Source of the DNA: Clostridiales bacterium
GTDB taxonomy: Bacteria > Bacillota > Clostridia > Christensenellales > Pumilibacteraceae
Assembly: GCA_029055565.1 (NCBI GenBank)
Contig: JAIDCZ010000014.1
Coordinates: 124,001-188,000, forward strand
DNA length: 64,000 bases
Direction: 5' to 3'
Position numbers and translations under genes: made by a program. The notes under the pieces are model-generated. The model was not told where the DNA came from, did no database searches, and saw only the letters and a list, made by a program, of their open reading frames with translations. The stretch's first letter is position 1; the number at the start of each line of letters is the position of its first letter. This document shows, piece by piece, positions 32,074 through 40,581 of this stretch.

Positions 32074-33345
32074 ATGTCTGAAATCAGCGCCGAGGAACAT
32101 GAAAAAAATGTTCGGATGATGAAAAGGATGAAAAGGAATAGCTGGATTTTGATAGCTATTGCTTTTGCACTCACGGTTATTTCAATTATTGCGCTTGCCG
32201 TCGGAATGAAGTATATTCCCGAAGTTTATCACGAATCGATAGGTGACGACGGTATTCGCGAAATGATTTACGACGGATACCGTTATAAAGAACTTGACTC
32301 AATTATCGGTTGCTTGATAGCTGCCGTAATAGGCAACTTCTTTTTGTTTGTGTATTTTAAAATTCCGAGTATTTGGGTGAATAAGAGTACCGGCGCCGTG
32401 CCGTTTGTCGGCAAGATTGTAAGGGCGGCACTGCGTATAGTGGGGACGTTGCTTATAGTTGCTGTGTCCGTTATGACTGCCGGAATATTTATCAGCACGG
32501 ATTTATATAAAACGGCGGACGCGTGGATATTGGGCGTATACGGTATGTGCTCAATAGGAGAGATGATTACACTGCTTGTATATTATTGGAACACAAGATT
32601 TGTAATCGGACCCGCGGGAGCTGATTTGGATTATTTGATTAGCCACAGCAAACTTTTTAAACGTTCGCAAAGGGCAAACAGTTTTGTTAAGTTCTATATT
32701 GCCGTCCCATATATTGCGTTTTTAATCGGCTACTTTGTTTCGGTATTGCTGGGATCTTTTGCAAATAAATTCGGAAGATTTATGTGTGGCGGAATTCACT
32801 TGATTGTAATAGCTTGCGCAATTGTTTTTTCGGTAGCATGGTTTTTCAAAAAGTATAGGCTAAGCAAGCGCGCCGTAAGGAATTTTAATAAAAGAAACAG
32901 CATGTCGAATGCCGGTGGCGAGCATAATGACAGCATTGCGTCTTCGGATGAGAGTGAAAAACCCGTCGATAAGTCTTATGCCGACGGTAAGCGGCGTTTG
33001 GCTGATGGGCTTTATGAGTACAACGGATTAAAGTTTGTCCCCGGTGCTTGGTCGTTTGAATTATCGCATCATGTTTCCGATGTGCGTGTTTCGGTAAGTT
33101 TATTCAACAAAGATACTTTCGGAGCGTTTGGTAAACTTGTTTTGCACGGAAATGTACAGTGTAATATAAGGCGCGAGGCTTCGTATCCGAACGACGTTGC
33201 GCAAGAAGTTCTTGACAAGGTAGTAGAAAATATTCAATCGCGCGCAAATGAACTTTTGGACGAGCTCGCCGATACATATTCAAACTACAATAAAAAATTT
33301 ACTATCGATTGCAGCGGAATAAAAATCAGCTACAAGATAGTATAA
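32074..33345 (+). CDS. Unknown four/five-helix membrane protein
   Basis: 423 residues. Membrane helices lie at about 23-45, 75-95, 115-140, 148-170 and, after a loop, 208-232 and 243-265. A polar linker (SNAGGEHNDSIASSDESEKP) leads to a soluble C-terminal domain (about 300-423) with GLYEYNGLKFVPGAWSFE and FTIDCSGIKISYKIV. I recognise no family. GGAGG lies 6 nt before the start. Base composition is AT-richer than the flanking genes, which may mean later acquisition. It is divergent from the LytS-like kinase, with about 165 bp between them. Confidence 0.7.
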   Translation: MSEISAEEHEKNVRMMKRMKRNSWILIAIAFALTVISIIALAVGMKYIPEVYHESIGDDGIREMIYDGYRYKELDSIIGCLIAAVIGNFFLFVYFKIPSIWVNKSTGAVPFVGKIVRAALRIVGTLLIVAVSVMTAGIFISTDLYKTADAWILGVYGMCSIGEMITLLVYYWNTRFVIGPAGADLDYLISHSKLFKRSQRANSFVKFYIAVPYIAFLIGYFVSVLLGSFANKFGRFMCGGIHLIVIACAIVFSVAWFFKKYRLSKRAVRNFNKRNSMSNAGGEHNDSIASSDESEKPVDKSYADGKRRLADGLYEYNGLKFVPGAWSFELSHHVSDVRVSVSLFNKDTFGAFGKLVLHGNVQCNIRREASYPNDVAQEVLDKVVENIQSRANELLDELADTYSNYNKKFTIDCSGIKISYKIV

Positions 33346-33578
33346 ACACTGCATAACCTCAAATAGCAGAAAGATTGCAAAGTAAAAGTTAATAAGTAAA
33401 GAAAAGAATCGCCGATGATTATACGCATTGGCGGTTTTTGATTTCGGCGTATTATTATTTAGATAAAAAATAAGAGATAAGATTTAATAGTACAAAGCGG
33501 CGAGCGATAATTTACGCTACTTTATTATTTATTATTTCTTATCTCTTATCTATTCAATTAGGCGCGACAGCGCCGCTT
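33346..33578. repeat. Intergenic hairpin region with family B-like element
   Basis: No gene is seen. An AATAAGAGATAAG arm near 33470 faces CTTATCTCTTATC near 33540, and CAAAGCGGCG (about 33495) faces CGCCGCTTTG (33571-33580), giving nested inverted repeats like those at 12861. The right arm runs into the 3' end of tRNA-Arg(CCT). Confidence 0.6.
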
Positions 33579-33655
33579 TGGCGTTCCCGGCGCGACTTGA
33601 ACGCGCGACCTTCCGCTTAGGAGGCGGACGCTCTATCCAACTGAGCTACGAGAAC
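33579..33655 (-). tRNA. tRNA-Arg (anticodon CCT)
   Basis: On the minus strand: acceptor GTTCTCG/CGGGAAC, D-arm GCTCAGTTGGATAGAGC, anticodon loop CTCCTAA giving CCT, T-loop TTCAAGT and encoded CCA. It reads AGG codons. No terminator with a T-run follows; the inverted repeat downstream may take that role. Confidence 0.95.
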
Positions 33656-33672
33656 ATGGAGCCGCTGAATAA

Positions 33673-33802
33673 GTTCGTGCGGCAATATTGCTGTCGATTT
33701 CCGCGCTAAGTGCGTTGGCGTTCCCTCGACGTAGCGCTGCTACGACTTCGGAACCGCCGCCTTCTTATCACAAAAATCGCCTACGCAATCTTGGCGCGTC
33801 AC
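33673..33802. repeat. Dispersed repeat family C, copy 2
   Basis: Near-identical to 26617-26746, including GTAGCGCTGCTAC and GCAATCTTGGCGCGTCAC. Between it and the hydrolase gene there is only the promoter at 33866. Confidence 0.8.
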
Positions 33803-33865
33803 TTATTCATCATCTCCTATAATTCTATCATACTCGGCCGAATTTAGTCAAGCAAATAACTATGC

Positions 33866-33894
33866 TTGACAGTTGGGGTGCGCTATGATAGAAT
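33866..33894 (+). promoter_or_regulatory. Promoter of the alpha/beta hydrolase gene
   Basis: TTGACA (33866-33871), 17-nt spacer, TAGAAT (33889-33894). Confidence 0.85.
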
Positions 33895-33940
33895 AGAATA
33901 AAGATTTTAATTCCGAATTCGGAATTCGTCCGGAGGACTT

Positions 33941-34978
33941 ATGGAAGGTTGGATGATTGCGTTGATCGTGGTGGCGGCGTTTGTTGCGCTCGTTGCGATT
34001 GCGGTTTTGGCGGGTGCGCTGATTTTCGTTCATTCTATTTTGGGCAGACGAAAGGAGCTTAGCGCCAAGGCCAAAAATAAAAAGGGTTACACTGCGTCGA
34101 AGTTCGGTGTGGATTCCTCTTGGTTCGACACCGTCGTCGGCACTACGTCGCAAGCGACTATTTCCGCGTACGACGGCGTTAAGCTGGGCGCGAGAATAAT
34201 TCGTCAGCCCGAGCCGTCCAAGCGTGTTGCGGTGCTTTGCCACGGTTACGGCGCGACGCTCGGTTCCACTCAAGTCCAAGCCAAAATGTTTTACGATCGC
34301 GGCTTTGACGTATACATGCCGGCTATGCGCGGACATAAAGGTTCGGGCGGCAAGGTCGGTATGGCGTGGATAGATCGCTTTGACCTTTCTCGGTGGGTGG
34401 ATAGGATTATCGCCGATTACGGCGAAACCGTGCAAATAGCGCTGTTCGGTACCTCGCTCGGCGGTTCAACCGTCGTGGCGTACGCCGGTATGAATCCTCC
34501 GCCGCAAGTTAAGTGCGTAATAGACGACTGCGGATTTTCGTCGCAGTACGAGGAATATATTGCTTGCCTTAAAGGCGCAAAGCTCCCCACATGCGCAATT
34601 CATTTATTTAATATGGGCCTTAAGCTCGTTCACGGTTATTCGTTGTACGACGCCGATATAGCCAAGCTTGCACAGAATATGACCATTCCCGCGCTGTTCT
34701 TTCACGGCACCGCGGATAGCTTCGTTCCGTTTGCGCTTGGCCAAAAGCTGTTTGAAGCTTGTGCGTCGCAAGACAAAAGCTTCGTAGCAATCGAAGGCGC
34801 TGGTCACGGCTTCGCTTACGCTACCGACAAAGCTAAGTACACCTCGGAGTTTACCGAGTTTGTGGATAAGCATATAGAGGGTAGTGAGCTAGTGCATTTG
34901 CCGACCGAACAGCAGTCTGCTGAACCCGAAACGCCGGCGACCGAGGAGCCTATACCGTCCGAACAACCGACGGAGTAA
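33941..34978 (+). CDS. Membrane-anchored alpha/beta hydrolase
   Basis: 345 residues. One N-terminal membrane helix (about 3-28) is followed by the hydrolase fold, with oxyanion block LCHGYGATLGS, nucleophile elbow FGTSLGG (Ser172), acid HGTADSFVPF and base GAGHGFAYA. The order fits an esterase or peptidase of the YqkD/BEM46-like type acting at the membrane. The C-terminal 25 residues are a Pro/Glu/Thr tail (EPETPATEEPIPSEQPTE) with no known role. The start has CGGAGG 6 nt upstream. It is a single gene with its own promoter, followed by spacer repeats. Confidence 0.85.
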   Translation: MEGWMIALIVVAAFVALVAIAVLAGALIFVHSILGRRKELSAKAKNKKGYTASKFGVDSSWFDTVVGTTSQATISAYDGVKLGARIIRQPEPSKRVAVLCHGYGATLGSTQVQAKMFYDRGFDVYMPAMRGHKGSGGKVGMAWIDRFDLSRWVDRIIADYGETVQIALFGTSLGGSTVVAYAGMNPPPQVKCVIDDCGFSSQYEEYIACLKGAKLPTCAIHLFNMGLKLVHGYSLYDADIAKLAQNMTIPALFFHGTADSFVPFALGQKLFEACASQDKSFVAIEGAGHGFAYATDKAKYTSEFTEFVDKHIEGSELVHLPTEQQSAEPETPATEEPIPSEQPTE

Positions 34979-35145
34979 TTAAGAATTCAGAATTAAGAAT
35001 TAAGAATTAGGGCGGCAAGGCCGCATTAAGGTTGAGATTCTTCGGTGGGCAAAAAACGCGCTACGCGCTTGCTCTGAATGACAAAAAGAATTTGCGCGCT
35101 ACGCGCTTGTGTGGAAAAAACAAAATATTGTAGGGTATGATAATC
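34979..35145. repeat. Gene-free spacer filled with repeats
   Basis: AATTAAGAATTCAGAATTAA copies, GGCGGCAAGGCCGC, AAGGTTGAGATTCTTCGG (also at about 36624 and 62029) and two GCGCGCTACGCGC-type palindromes. No coding sequence is seen between 34979 and 35275. Confidence 0.6.
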
Positions 35146-35174
35146 AAAAAAACGCCGCATAGGCGGTTTTTTTG
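35146..35174 (+). terminator. Intrinsic terminator
   Basis: CGCC-GCATA-GGCG hairpin with A-run before and T-run after; the likely end of the hydrolase transcript. Confidence 0.75.
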
Positions 35175-35275
35175 TTGTGTAATAAAAATTTTGCGTGTGG
35201 TGCATTGGGGACATACATATGTCAGTAAAGCAATGATAGACTACGCTCGAAAGAATGAACAAGGAGAAATAAAAA

Positions 35276-35719
35276 ATGTCGAAGGTCGGGCGTAGAGTTG
35301 TACGAGCGATTATTTTAATCAATCCGTTATTATACGGATTGCAAGATAAAATCGAAAAGGAGCAAGATAGCGTAATAGCCGATAGCATGTCGCCTGCGGA
35401 CAAGGTTGTTAAAAAGCTGATCGAGCTGGATAATAGGCGAATAGATCTTTGCAATCTTAAGGTGCTGTACGGATTTATAGAACGCGGGCTGGGCGATAAG
35501 TTCGAGCTGTTGCGGTCGTGCGCGTTTGCGGGCATTAACAGTGATTTGTACCAAACTGCCGAGGCGCAAATTGCGCTGGCCGGTTACACCGCCGAGCGCG
35601 CGGATAGGGAGTTCGATTATTTGTTTAAGCTTCTTAAAAACAACGGCGAACGTAAAAAGCGTATAAGCGGAATAGTTGGAATGCAGAATGCAGAATTAAG
35701 AATGCAGAATTGCAGATGA
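35276..35719 (+). CDS. Unknown 147-residue protein with repeat-derived tail
   Basis: I do not recognise this protein. It is basic and helical (KVVKKLIELDNRRIDLCNLK, IERGLGDKFELLRSC), with no membrane segment. AAGGAG lies about 8 nt before ATG. The last 13 residues (MQNAELRMQNCR) are encoded by an intergenic spacer repeat (ATGCAGAATTAAGAATGC), so the original end was probably near RKKRISGIVG. The same NAELRMQN tail appears on the phage portal gene at 40562. It is an isolated gene between a terminator and repeats. Confidence 0.6.
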   Translation: MSKVGRRVVRAIILINPLLYGLQDKIEKEQDSVIADSMSPADKVVKKLIELDNRRIDLCNLKVLYGFIERGLGDKFELLRSCAFAGINSDLYQTAEAQIALAGYTAERADREFDYLFKLLKNNGERKKRISGIVGMQNAELRMQNCR

Positions 35720-35821
35720 GGTTTGGATTGAATAATTGCCCGACGACGGCTTCGCCGCCACCTTCCCCCAAGGGAAGGTAATCACTACTAAAAATCATAG
35801 CCTTATTATAATTCTTAATCG
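35720..35821. repeat. Spacer repeats
   Basis: ACGGCTTCGCCGCC followed by CCTTCCCCCAAGGGAAGGT, matching the palindrome after alaS. Confidence 0.5.
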
Positions 35822-36466
35822 TTATTGGTCTTTCGGTTTTTTGAATAGGAAGTACATGATAAACGGTACGGGAATGCACAGCGCGACGATAAAGATTATC
35901 GCGGCGGTGGTGGGCATGCTCGCTTCGGCGGTCGTGGTCGGTTCGGTAGTAGTCGGGACGTCGGTAGAATCGTCCGGTTCCTTTTCTATTACGTTGGGCG
36001 GGATTTCGTCGGCTTTGACGTGCGCGTAGTATACGTACCCACGCTTGCCCTCCACGCTGACGAAGTACCAGTCCGTGCCGGCGTCCTTGATTAGCGCTTC
36101 GCCGGATATCGTGCCGTACAATCGGCCCTTTGCCGAGCTGCCAAGTACTTCCAGTACCTCCGCCGATTTTTTGGGCGCGGCACGAAGTCGGACCGGCTGG
36201 CCGTCGTTGTCGCATGTAAAGGTTGCGGTAAGCTCGTACTTAGTTACCGGACGGTAGTCCACCGCTTGGACTTGGTCGGCCTTGACGTATCCGTCTAAGT
36301 CGTCGTACGTTACGCGGATATATCCGTCGGGCGCCTCCGAATCGCTTTGCAGTACGAAATAGCCCGCGGGTAGGTTCACTACCTCGCGCATAGCCGAATC
36401 GTATAGCATTGTTTGCGACGGCATAAAAAAGAACGTCAAAGCCGCGATTACCGAATAAAGCGCCAT
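35822..36466 (-). CDS. Membrane-anchored double SH3-domain protein
   Basis: 214 residues from ATG 36466; upstream in-frame codons are repeat sequence. An N-terminal hydrophobic segment (MALYSVIAALTFFFMP) is followed by two bacterial SH3-like domains. The first has NLPAGYFVLQSDSEAPDGYI and DDLDGYVKADQV; the second has PVRLRAAPKKSAEVL and WYFVSVEGKRGYVYYAHVKA. A Thr/Glu-rich spacer and a C-terminal membrane helix (AAIIFIVALCIPVPFIMYFL) end in KKPKDQ. Such SH3 domains usually bind peptidoglycan, so the protein probably sits on the outer membrane face. The ribosome site is weak. No partner is evident. Confidence 0.75.
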   Translation of the reverse strand: MALYSVIAALTFFFMPSQTMLYDSAMREVVNLPAGYFVLQSDSEAPDGYIRVTYDDLDGYVKADQVQAVDYRPVTKYELTATFTCDNDGQPVRLRAAPKKSAEVLEVLGSSAKGRLYGTISGEALIKDAGTDWYFVSVEGKRGYVYYAHVKADEIPPNVIEKEPDDSTDVPTTTEPTTTAEASMPTTAAIIFIVALCIPVPFIMYFLFKKPKDQ

Positions 36467-36539
36467 AATCTTTGTATAGCATACGGCGCGTGTAGATATA
36501 TGACATGTTTTGCATAAAAATAATTTAATTGAGAGGGTG

Positions 36540-36720
36540 GCGGGAGAATTATGAATTCGGAATTCGGAATTCGGAATTAGTGGGTGTAATGGCGCGGTCA
36601 CTTTGCGGCGGTTCGCCTATATAAGGTTGAGATTCCTCGCGTTGCTCGGAATACCTTCGGTGCTTCGTAGGACAAAATAGAGTGGCCGCTTTCGCGGCAT
36701 TAAGTCGATTGTTCGACGGG
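36540..36720. repeat. Repeat-filled spacer before the phage module
   Basis: ATTCGGAATT copies at about 36553-36580, then AAGGTTGAGATTCCTCGCG and CTCGGAATACCTTCGGTGCT-TCGTAGGACAAA, also found at about 62052-62086. No promoter of good quality was seen for the phage genes. Confidence 0.6.
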
Positions 36721-36737
36721 CAAAAAGGAGAAGTTGA

Positions 36738-38156
36738 TTGCGTAATATTATAGAAAGTATTTTGCGTATCGAGCGCGAGCAAAAGCGGCGGTACGACAAC
36801 AACGCACTGTCGCGGTACAACACCGACAAGGTGCACGAAAAGCAGATGGAATTTCACCGCTGTCCCAAGCGCAACCGCTGGGTGTTCGGCGGCAACCGTA
36901 CCGGCAAGACCGAGTGCGGTGCAGTGGAAACGGTGTGGCTGGCGCGGGGCATTCACCCATACAAGCAAAACAAGCGCACGGACGGCTGGGTGGTGTCGCT
37001 GTCGCGGCGGGTCCAGCGCGAGGTGGCGCAAAAAAAGATTTTGCATTACCTTAATCCCGACTGGATAGCCGACGTCGTTATGGAAAGCGGCAAAAGCCAA
37101 AATCCGTCGGGTGGCGTTATCGACTACATTTCCGTAAAGAACGTGTTTGGCACGATAAGCACTATCGGGTTTAAAACGTGCGAGGCGGGTCGGGATAAAT
37201 TTGCGGGAGCGTCGCTCGATTACGTGTGGTTTGACGAGGAACCGCCCGAGGATATTTACGACGAGTGCGCAATGCGCGTGGTCGACAAAAAGGGGTTGCT
37301 GTTCGGCACTATGACGCCGCTACTTGGGTTGACCTTCGTGTACAAGCGCATTTACCTAAACAGCCAAAACGACCCCGAGGTTTGGCACGAGTTTATGGAA
37401 TGGGCGGACAATCCGTACCTCGACGAAAAAGAAGTCGAACGCGTTTCCGCGGCAATGACAGACGCAGAGCGCGACGTTAGGCGGTTCGGCCGGTTTGTGG
37501 ACGCCAAGGGCGCGGTGTACACCGAGTTTGACGAGCGGGTGCACGTTATACCGTCGTCCACGCATATTCCCGCCGACTGGCAAGACCGACTGTCTATCGA
37601 CCCCGGACTGAATAACCCGCTGTCGTGTCACTGGTACGCTGTGGACTACGACGGTAACGTTTACGTGGTGGCAGAGCACTTCGAGGCCGGACGGTCTGTC
37701 GACTACCACGCGCGGGAGATTAAAAGAATCAGCGCGGCGCTCGGCTGGCATACCGATCGCGCGGGGCGGATAGAGGCGCTTATAGACAGCGCGGCTAGCC
37801 AGCACACGCTTAACGCCGAAAAGTCGGTTGCTGAGCTGTTTTGCGACAACGATATCCTTGCCGACACGCGCGTAGACAAGGATTTGTTTACCGGCATAAA
37901 CCGAGTTAAGCAGTATCTTATGACCGACGGCCGCCCGCGCATATTCATTTTCGACAACTGCGTCAACCTTATTCGCGAGCTGAAAAGTTATCGCTGGGGC
38001 GACGGCGATCGGCCGGTCAAGACCGACGATCACTGCCTTGACGAGCTTAGGTATTACCTTATGAGCCGACCGGTACCGCCGCGGCGTGAGGAAACCAAAA
38101 CCGAAATTCAGCTCGATAAAGAGCGGCTTATTCGGCGCAGAGGCCGCGGTAAGTAG
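36738..38156 (+). CDS. Phage terminase large subunit
   Basis: Packaging motor of 472 residues. The ATPase has Walker A GGNRTGKT (51-58), Walker B DYVWFDEE (Asp166-Glu167) and a coupling region LLFGTMTPLLG. The C-terminal RNase H-like nuclease shows LSIDPGLNNP, VYVVAEHFEAG, EALIDSAAS and DDHCLDELRYYL, with the expected Asp residues. All motifs are intact and length is usual. TTG 36738 is the start, with AAGGAG 7 nt upstream. It is first in a colinear set of 12 genes with small gaps or ATGA-type overlaps. Codon use matches the host genes around it, which suggests long residence. Confidence 0.9.
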   Translation: MRNIIESILRIEREQKRRYDNNALSRYNTDKVHEKQMEFHRCPKRNRWVFGGNRTGKTECGAVETVWLARGIHPYKQNKRTDGWVVSLSRRVQREVAQKKILHYLNPDWIADVVMESGKSQNPSGGVIDYISVKNVFGTISTIGFKTCEAGRDKFAGASLDYVWFDEEPPEDIYDECAMRVVDKKGLLFGTMTPLLGLTFVYKRIYLNSQNDPEVWHEFMEWADNPYLDEKEVERVSAAMTDAERDVRRFGRFVDAKGAVYTEFDERVHVIPSSTHIPADWQDRLSIDPGLNNPLSCHWYAVDYDGNVYVVAEHFEAGRSVDYHAREIKRISAALGWHTDRAGRIEALIDSAASQHTLNAEKSVAELFCDNDILADTRVDKDLFTGINRVKQYLMTDGRPRIFIFDNCVNLIRELKSYRWGDGDRPVKTDDHCLDELRYYLMSRPVPPRREETKTEIQLDKERLIRRRGRGK

Positions 38157-38207
38157 TGTGGAGCGGATTGCGGGTGGTATTTGCAACGATTTTAGGGGGT
38201 GTACGAT

Positions 38208-38480
38208 GTGAAAACGCGTGACGAGATTTTGGACGCGGTGGTGAAGCGTGCGTGCGGGTACGAGGCCAAGGAGACGGTGGAGGAATACGCGGTGGTGGAC
38301 GGAACGCTGGAGCTGGTTAAGCGCAAGGTGACGACCAAGGACGTGCCGCCCGACATGACTGCGGCGAAAATGATTATCGACGGCGGGAACGCGTCCGATC
38401 TTACCGACGAGCAGTTGGAGGCCGAGCGTAAACGTTTGATTGGGCAGTTGTACGATTTAGGTATCAAGGACGGCGAGTAA
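38208..38480 (+). CDS. Small phage protein, possible terminase small subunit fragment
   Basis: 90 residues from GTG 38208, with AGGGGG 8 nt upstream. An N-terminal helix (TRDEILDAVVKRACGYE) leads to a strand region (EEYAVVDGTLELVKRKVTTK) and VPPDMTAAKMIIDGGNA, which resembles the C-terminal PPDTTA block of phage small terminases. The DNA-binding helix-turn-helix half is not visible. It follows rather than precedes the large subunit, which is unusual. It could instead be a portal- or terminase-associated regulator. Confidence 0.45.
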   Translation: MKTRDEILDAVVKRACGYEAKETVEEYAVVDGTLELVKRKVTTKDVPPDMTAAKMIIDGGNASDLTDEQLEAERKRLIGQLYDLGIKDGE

Positions 38481-38523
38481 AGTTCTTTGCTCGCCGTTGC
38501 CATATAAAAATTACGGAGGATTT

Positions 38524-38739
38524 ATGGAAGTAACGGAATGCAACACGCACGTTAGGTGCGAACTGGGCGCGTGCAAACGCCGCGCGACTAAGGCGATTAA
38601 GTTCGACCGCGTAGGCATACGCAGTCGCATTTACGCTTGCGACGAATGTCTTGCCGAGCTACACGCGGCTATCGGCGCGACTATAGTGCCCAAGTCGATT
38701 GAAACGGCTAAGCCCAAGGGTAAGGTGAAGGGTAAATGA
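38524..38739 (+). CDS. Small zinc-ribbon phage protein
   Basis: 71 residues from ATG 38524, with GGAGGA upstream. CELGACKRRA and YACDECL form one four-Cys zinc knuckle; the tail is Lys-rich (KPKGKVKGK). It overlaps the portal start as ATGA, so the two are coupled. Its role is unknown; a DNA- or protein-binding accessory for packaging is the simple guess. Confidence 0.6.
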   Translation: MEVTECNTHVRCELGACKRRATKAIKFDRVGIRSRIYACDECLAELHAAIGATIVPKSIETAKPKGKVKGK

Positions 38740-40562
38740 AACGCGAGTTCCGAGAGGATATTATAGAGGACGTGACGCGCGACTATCGCGACCGTGCCGA
38801 GCTTAGGCGGCCGTACGAAACGCAGTGGCGGCTTAACCTTAACTTTTACATGGGCAATCAGTACTGCACGGCGTTGCCCAGCGGCGATATTGCAGACGTC
38901 GAACGCGAGTACTACTGGCAAGAGCGCGAGGTGTTCAACCATATTTCGTCGCTCGTGGAAACGCGCCAAGCTAAGCTGAACACCGTGCGCCCCGCGCTGA
39001 CGGTGCGGCCGTTTTCGTCGGACGACGACGATATTAAGACGGCCAAAAGCTCGACCAAAATCCTTAACGCCGCGTGCGACAAGCTTGACGTGGACGGAGT
39101 GCTGACCGAGGGCACCATGTGGTCGGAGATTTGCGGCACGGCGTTTTACTACGTCGGTTGGGACGAAAAGGGCGGGCTGGCGATAGGCGACGGCGTGTAC
39201 GAGGGCGAGGTCGTGGTCAACGTGGTTTCGCCGTTCGAGATTTATCCCGACAATCTGTTTGCGCAAAAGGTGTCCGACTGCCGCTCGATTATTCGTGCGC
39301 GGTCGGTGAACGTGGACGAGCTGAAACGGATATACGGCAAGACCGTCGAGCCGGAGGACAACGACGTTATAGCCATGTCGGCTGTGGCGGTAGGCGGCGG
39401 ACTGACGGCGGACAGCGCGCTTACCAAGCTGTCCGTGCGCACGGCCGACCGCAGTGCGGTGCTGATAGAGCGCTACGCGTTGCCGACTGCGGACAAGCCC
39501 GACGGCGAGTATGCGGTGGTGGCCAACGGCGTGCTGTTGCACTACGGCACTCTTCCGTATATAAACGGCGTGGACGGCAAACGCGGTATTCCCATAATCA
39601 AGCAAGTGTCGTTGGTGAACGCCGGTTGCTTTTTCGGCGGGTCGATAGTGGAGCGGACCATACCCGTCCAGCGCGCGTACAACGCCGTTAAGAACCGTAA
39701 GCACGAGTTTATTAACCGGCTTGCCATGGGCGTTATGGCGGTGGAGGACGGCTCGGTGGATATAGACAATCTCGAGCAAGAGGGAATTTCCCCCGGTAAG
39801 ATTTTGGTGTACCGTCGCGGCGCGACGCCGCCGAGAATGATGGACGCCGGTTCGGTGCCGAGTAGCTTCGATAACGAGGAGCTTAGGCTGTTGTCCGAGT
39901 TTACGCAAGTGAGCGGCGTTAGCGAGGTTATGCGTTCCAACGAGGCTCTGCCAACCAACATGAGCGGCGCGGCGCTGCAGCTGCTTATAGAGCAAGACGA
40001 CACGCGGCTGTCGCTATCCGCCGAGTACGTGCGGCTTGCGGCGCGCGACATTGCGCGGCACGTGTTGCGCTTGTACAAGCAGTTCGGCACCGATTCGCGA
40101 CTGTCGCGCATAGTGGGCGACGGCGGCGAGGTGGAGCTTATCAAGTGGTCGGCGTCCGACATATCGAGCGACGACGTGGTTTTTGCCACCGACAACGAGC
40201 TTTTATCTACGCCGGCAATGCGGCAGAACATGATGTTCGAGCTGTACAAAATGGGCATATTGTTCGACGAGGACGGCAAAATGTCGGAGTCGGCCAAGCA
40301 CAGATTTTTGGACGCGCTCGGCTACGGCGGTTGGGACAGCGCACAAGACATGACCGCCACGCATATATCCCGCGCCGAAAAGGAAAACGAAAGCGGCAGT
40401 TACGCTATCAACGAGTTTGACGACCACAAGCTGCACTGCGACGTACATATTAAGTATTTGCTTACCGACTGCGACGGCAAAAAGGCGGATAAGTTGAAAG
40501 AACATATAAAAGAGCATCAAGCGATGATGAATGCAGAATTAAGAATGCAAAATGCAGAATGA
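38736..40562 (+). CDS. P22-like portal protein
   Basis: 608 residues. The N-terminus has YETQWRLNLNFYMGNQY, WQEREVFNHISSLVETRQAK and TVRPALTVRP, typical of the P22-type portals of short-tailed phages. Further blocks are YVGWDEKGG, VVSPFEIYPDN, SNEALPTNMSGAALQLLIEQ and ARDIARHVLRLYKQFG. The portal forms the 12-subunit DNA channel at one capsid vertex. The last residues (NAELRMQNAE) are read from an intergenic spacer repeat, as in the gene at 35276, so the native C-terminus was probably KEHIKEHQ. The core is undamaged. Scaffold and capsid follow. Confidence 0.85.
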   Translation: MKREFREDIIEDVTRDYRDRAELRRPYETQWRLNLNFYMGNQYCTALPSGDIADVEREYYWQEREVFNHISSLVETRQAKLNTVRPALTVRPFSSDDDDIKTAKSSTKILNAACDKLDVDGVLTEGTMWSEICGTAFYYVGWDEKGGLAIGDGVYEGEVVVNVVSPFEIYPDNLFAQKVSDCRSIIRARSVNVDELKRIYGKTVEPEDNDVIAMSAVAVGGGLTADSALTKLSVRTADRSAVLIERYALPTADKPDGEYAVVANGVLLHYGTLPYINGVDGKRGIPIIKQVSLVNAGCFFGGSIVERTIPVQRAYNAVKNRKHEFINRLAMGVMAVEDGSVDIDNLEQEGISPGKILVYRRGATPPRMMDAGSVPSSFDNEELRLLSEFTQVSGVSEVMRSNEALPTNMSGAALQLLIEQDDTRLSLSAEYVRLAARDIARHVLRLYKQFGTDSRLSRIVGDGGEVELIKWSASDISSDDVVFATDNELLSTPAMRQNMMFELYKMGILFDEDGKMSESAKHRFLDALGYGGWDSAQDMTATHISRAEKENESGSYAINEFDDHKLHCDVHIKYLLTDCDGKKADKLKEHIKEHQAMMNAELRMQNAE

Positions 40563-40581
40563 AACGGTTAAAGGAGAAAAC

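Noticed and set aside
38631..39995. 454-residue antisense frame across the portal gene
   Set aside because: His/Arg-rich shadow of a biased sense gene; overlaps the zinc-ribbon gene and has no start signal.
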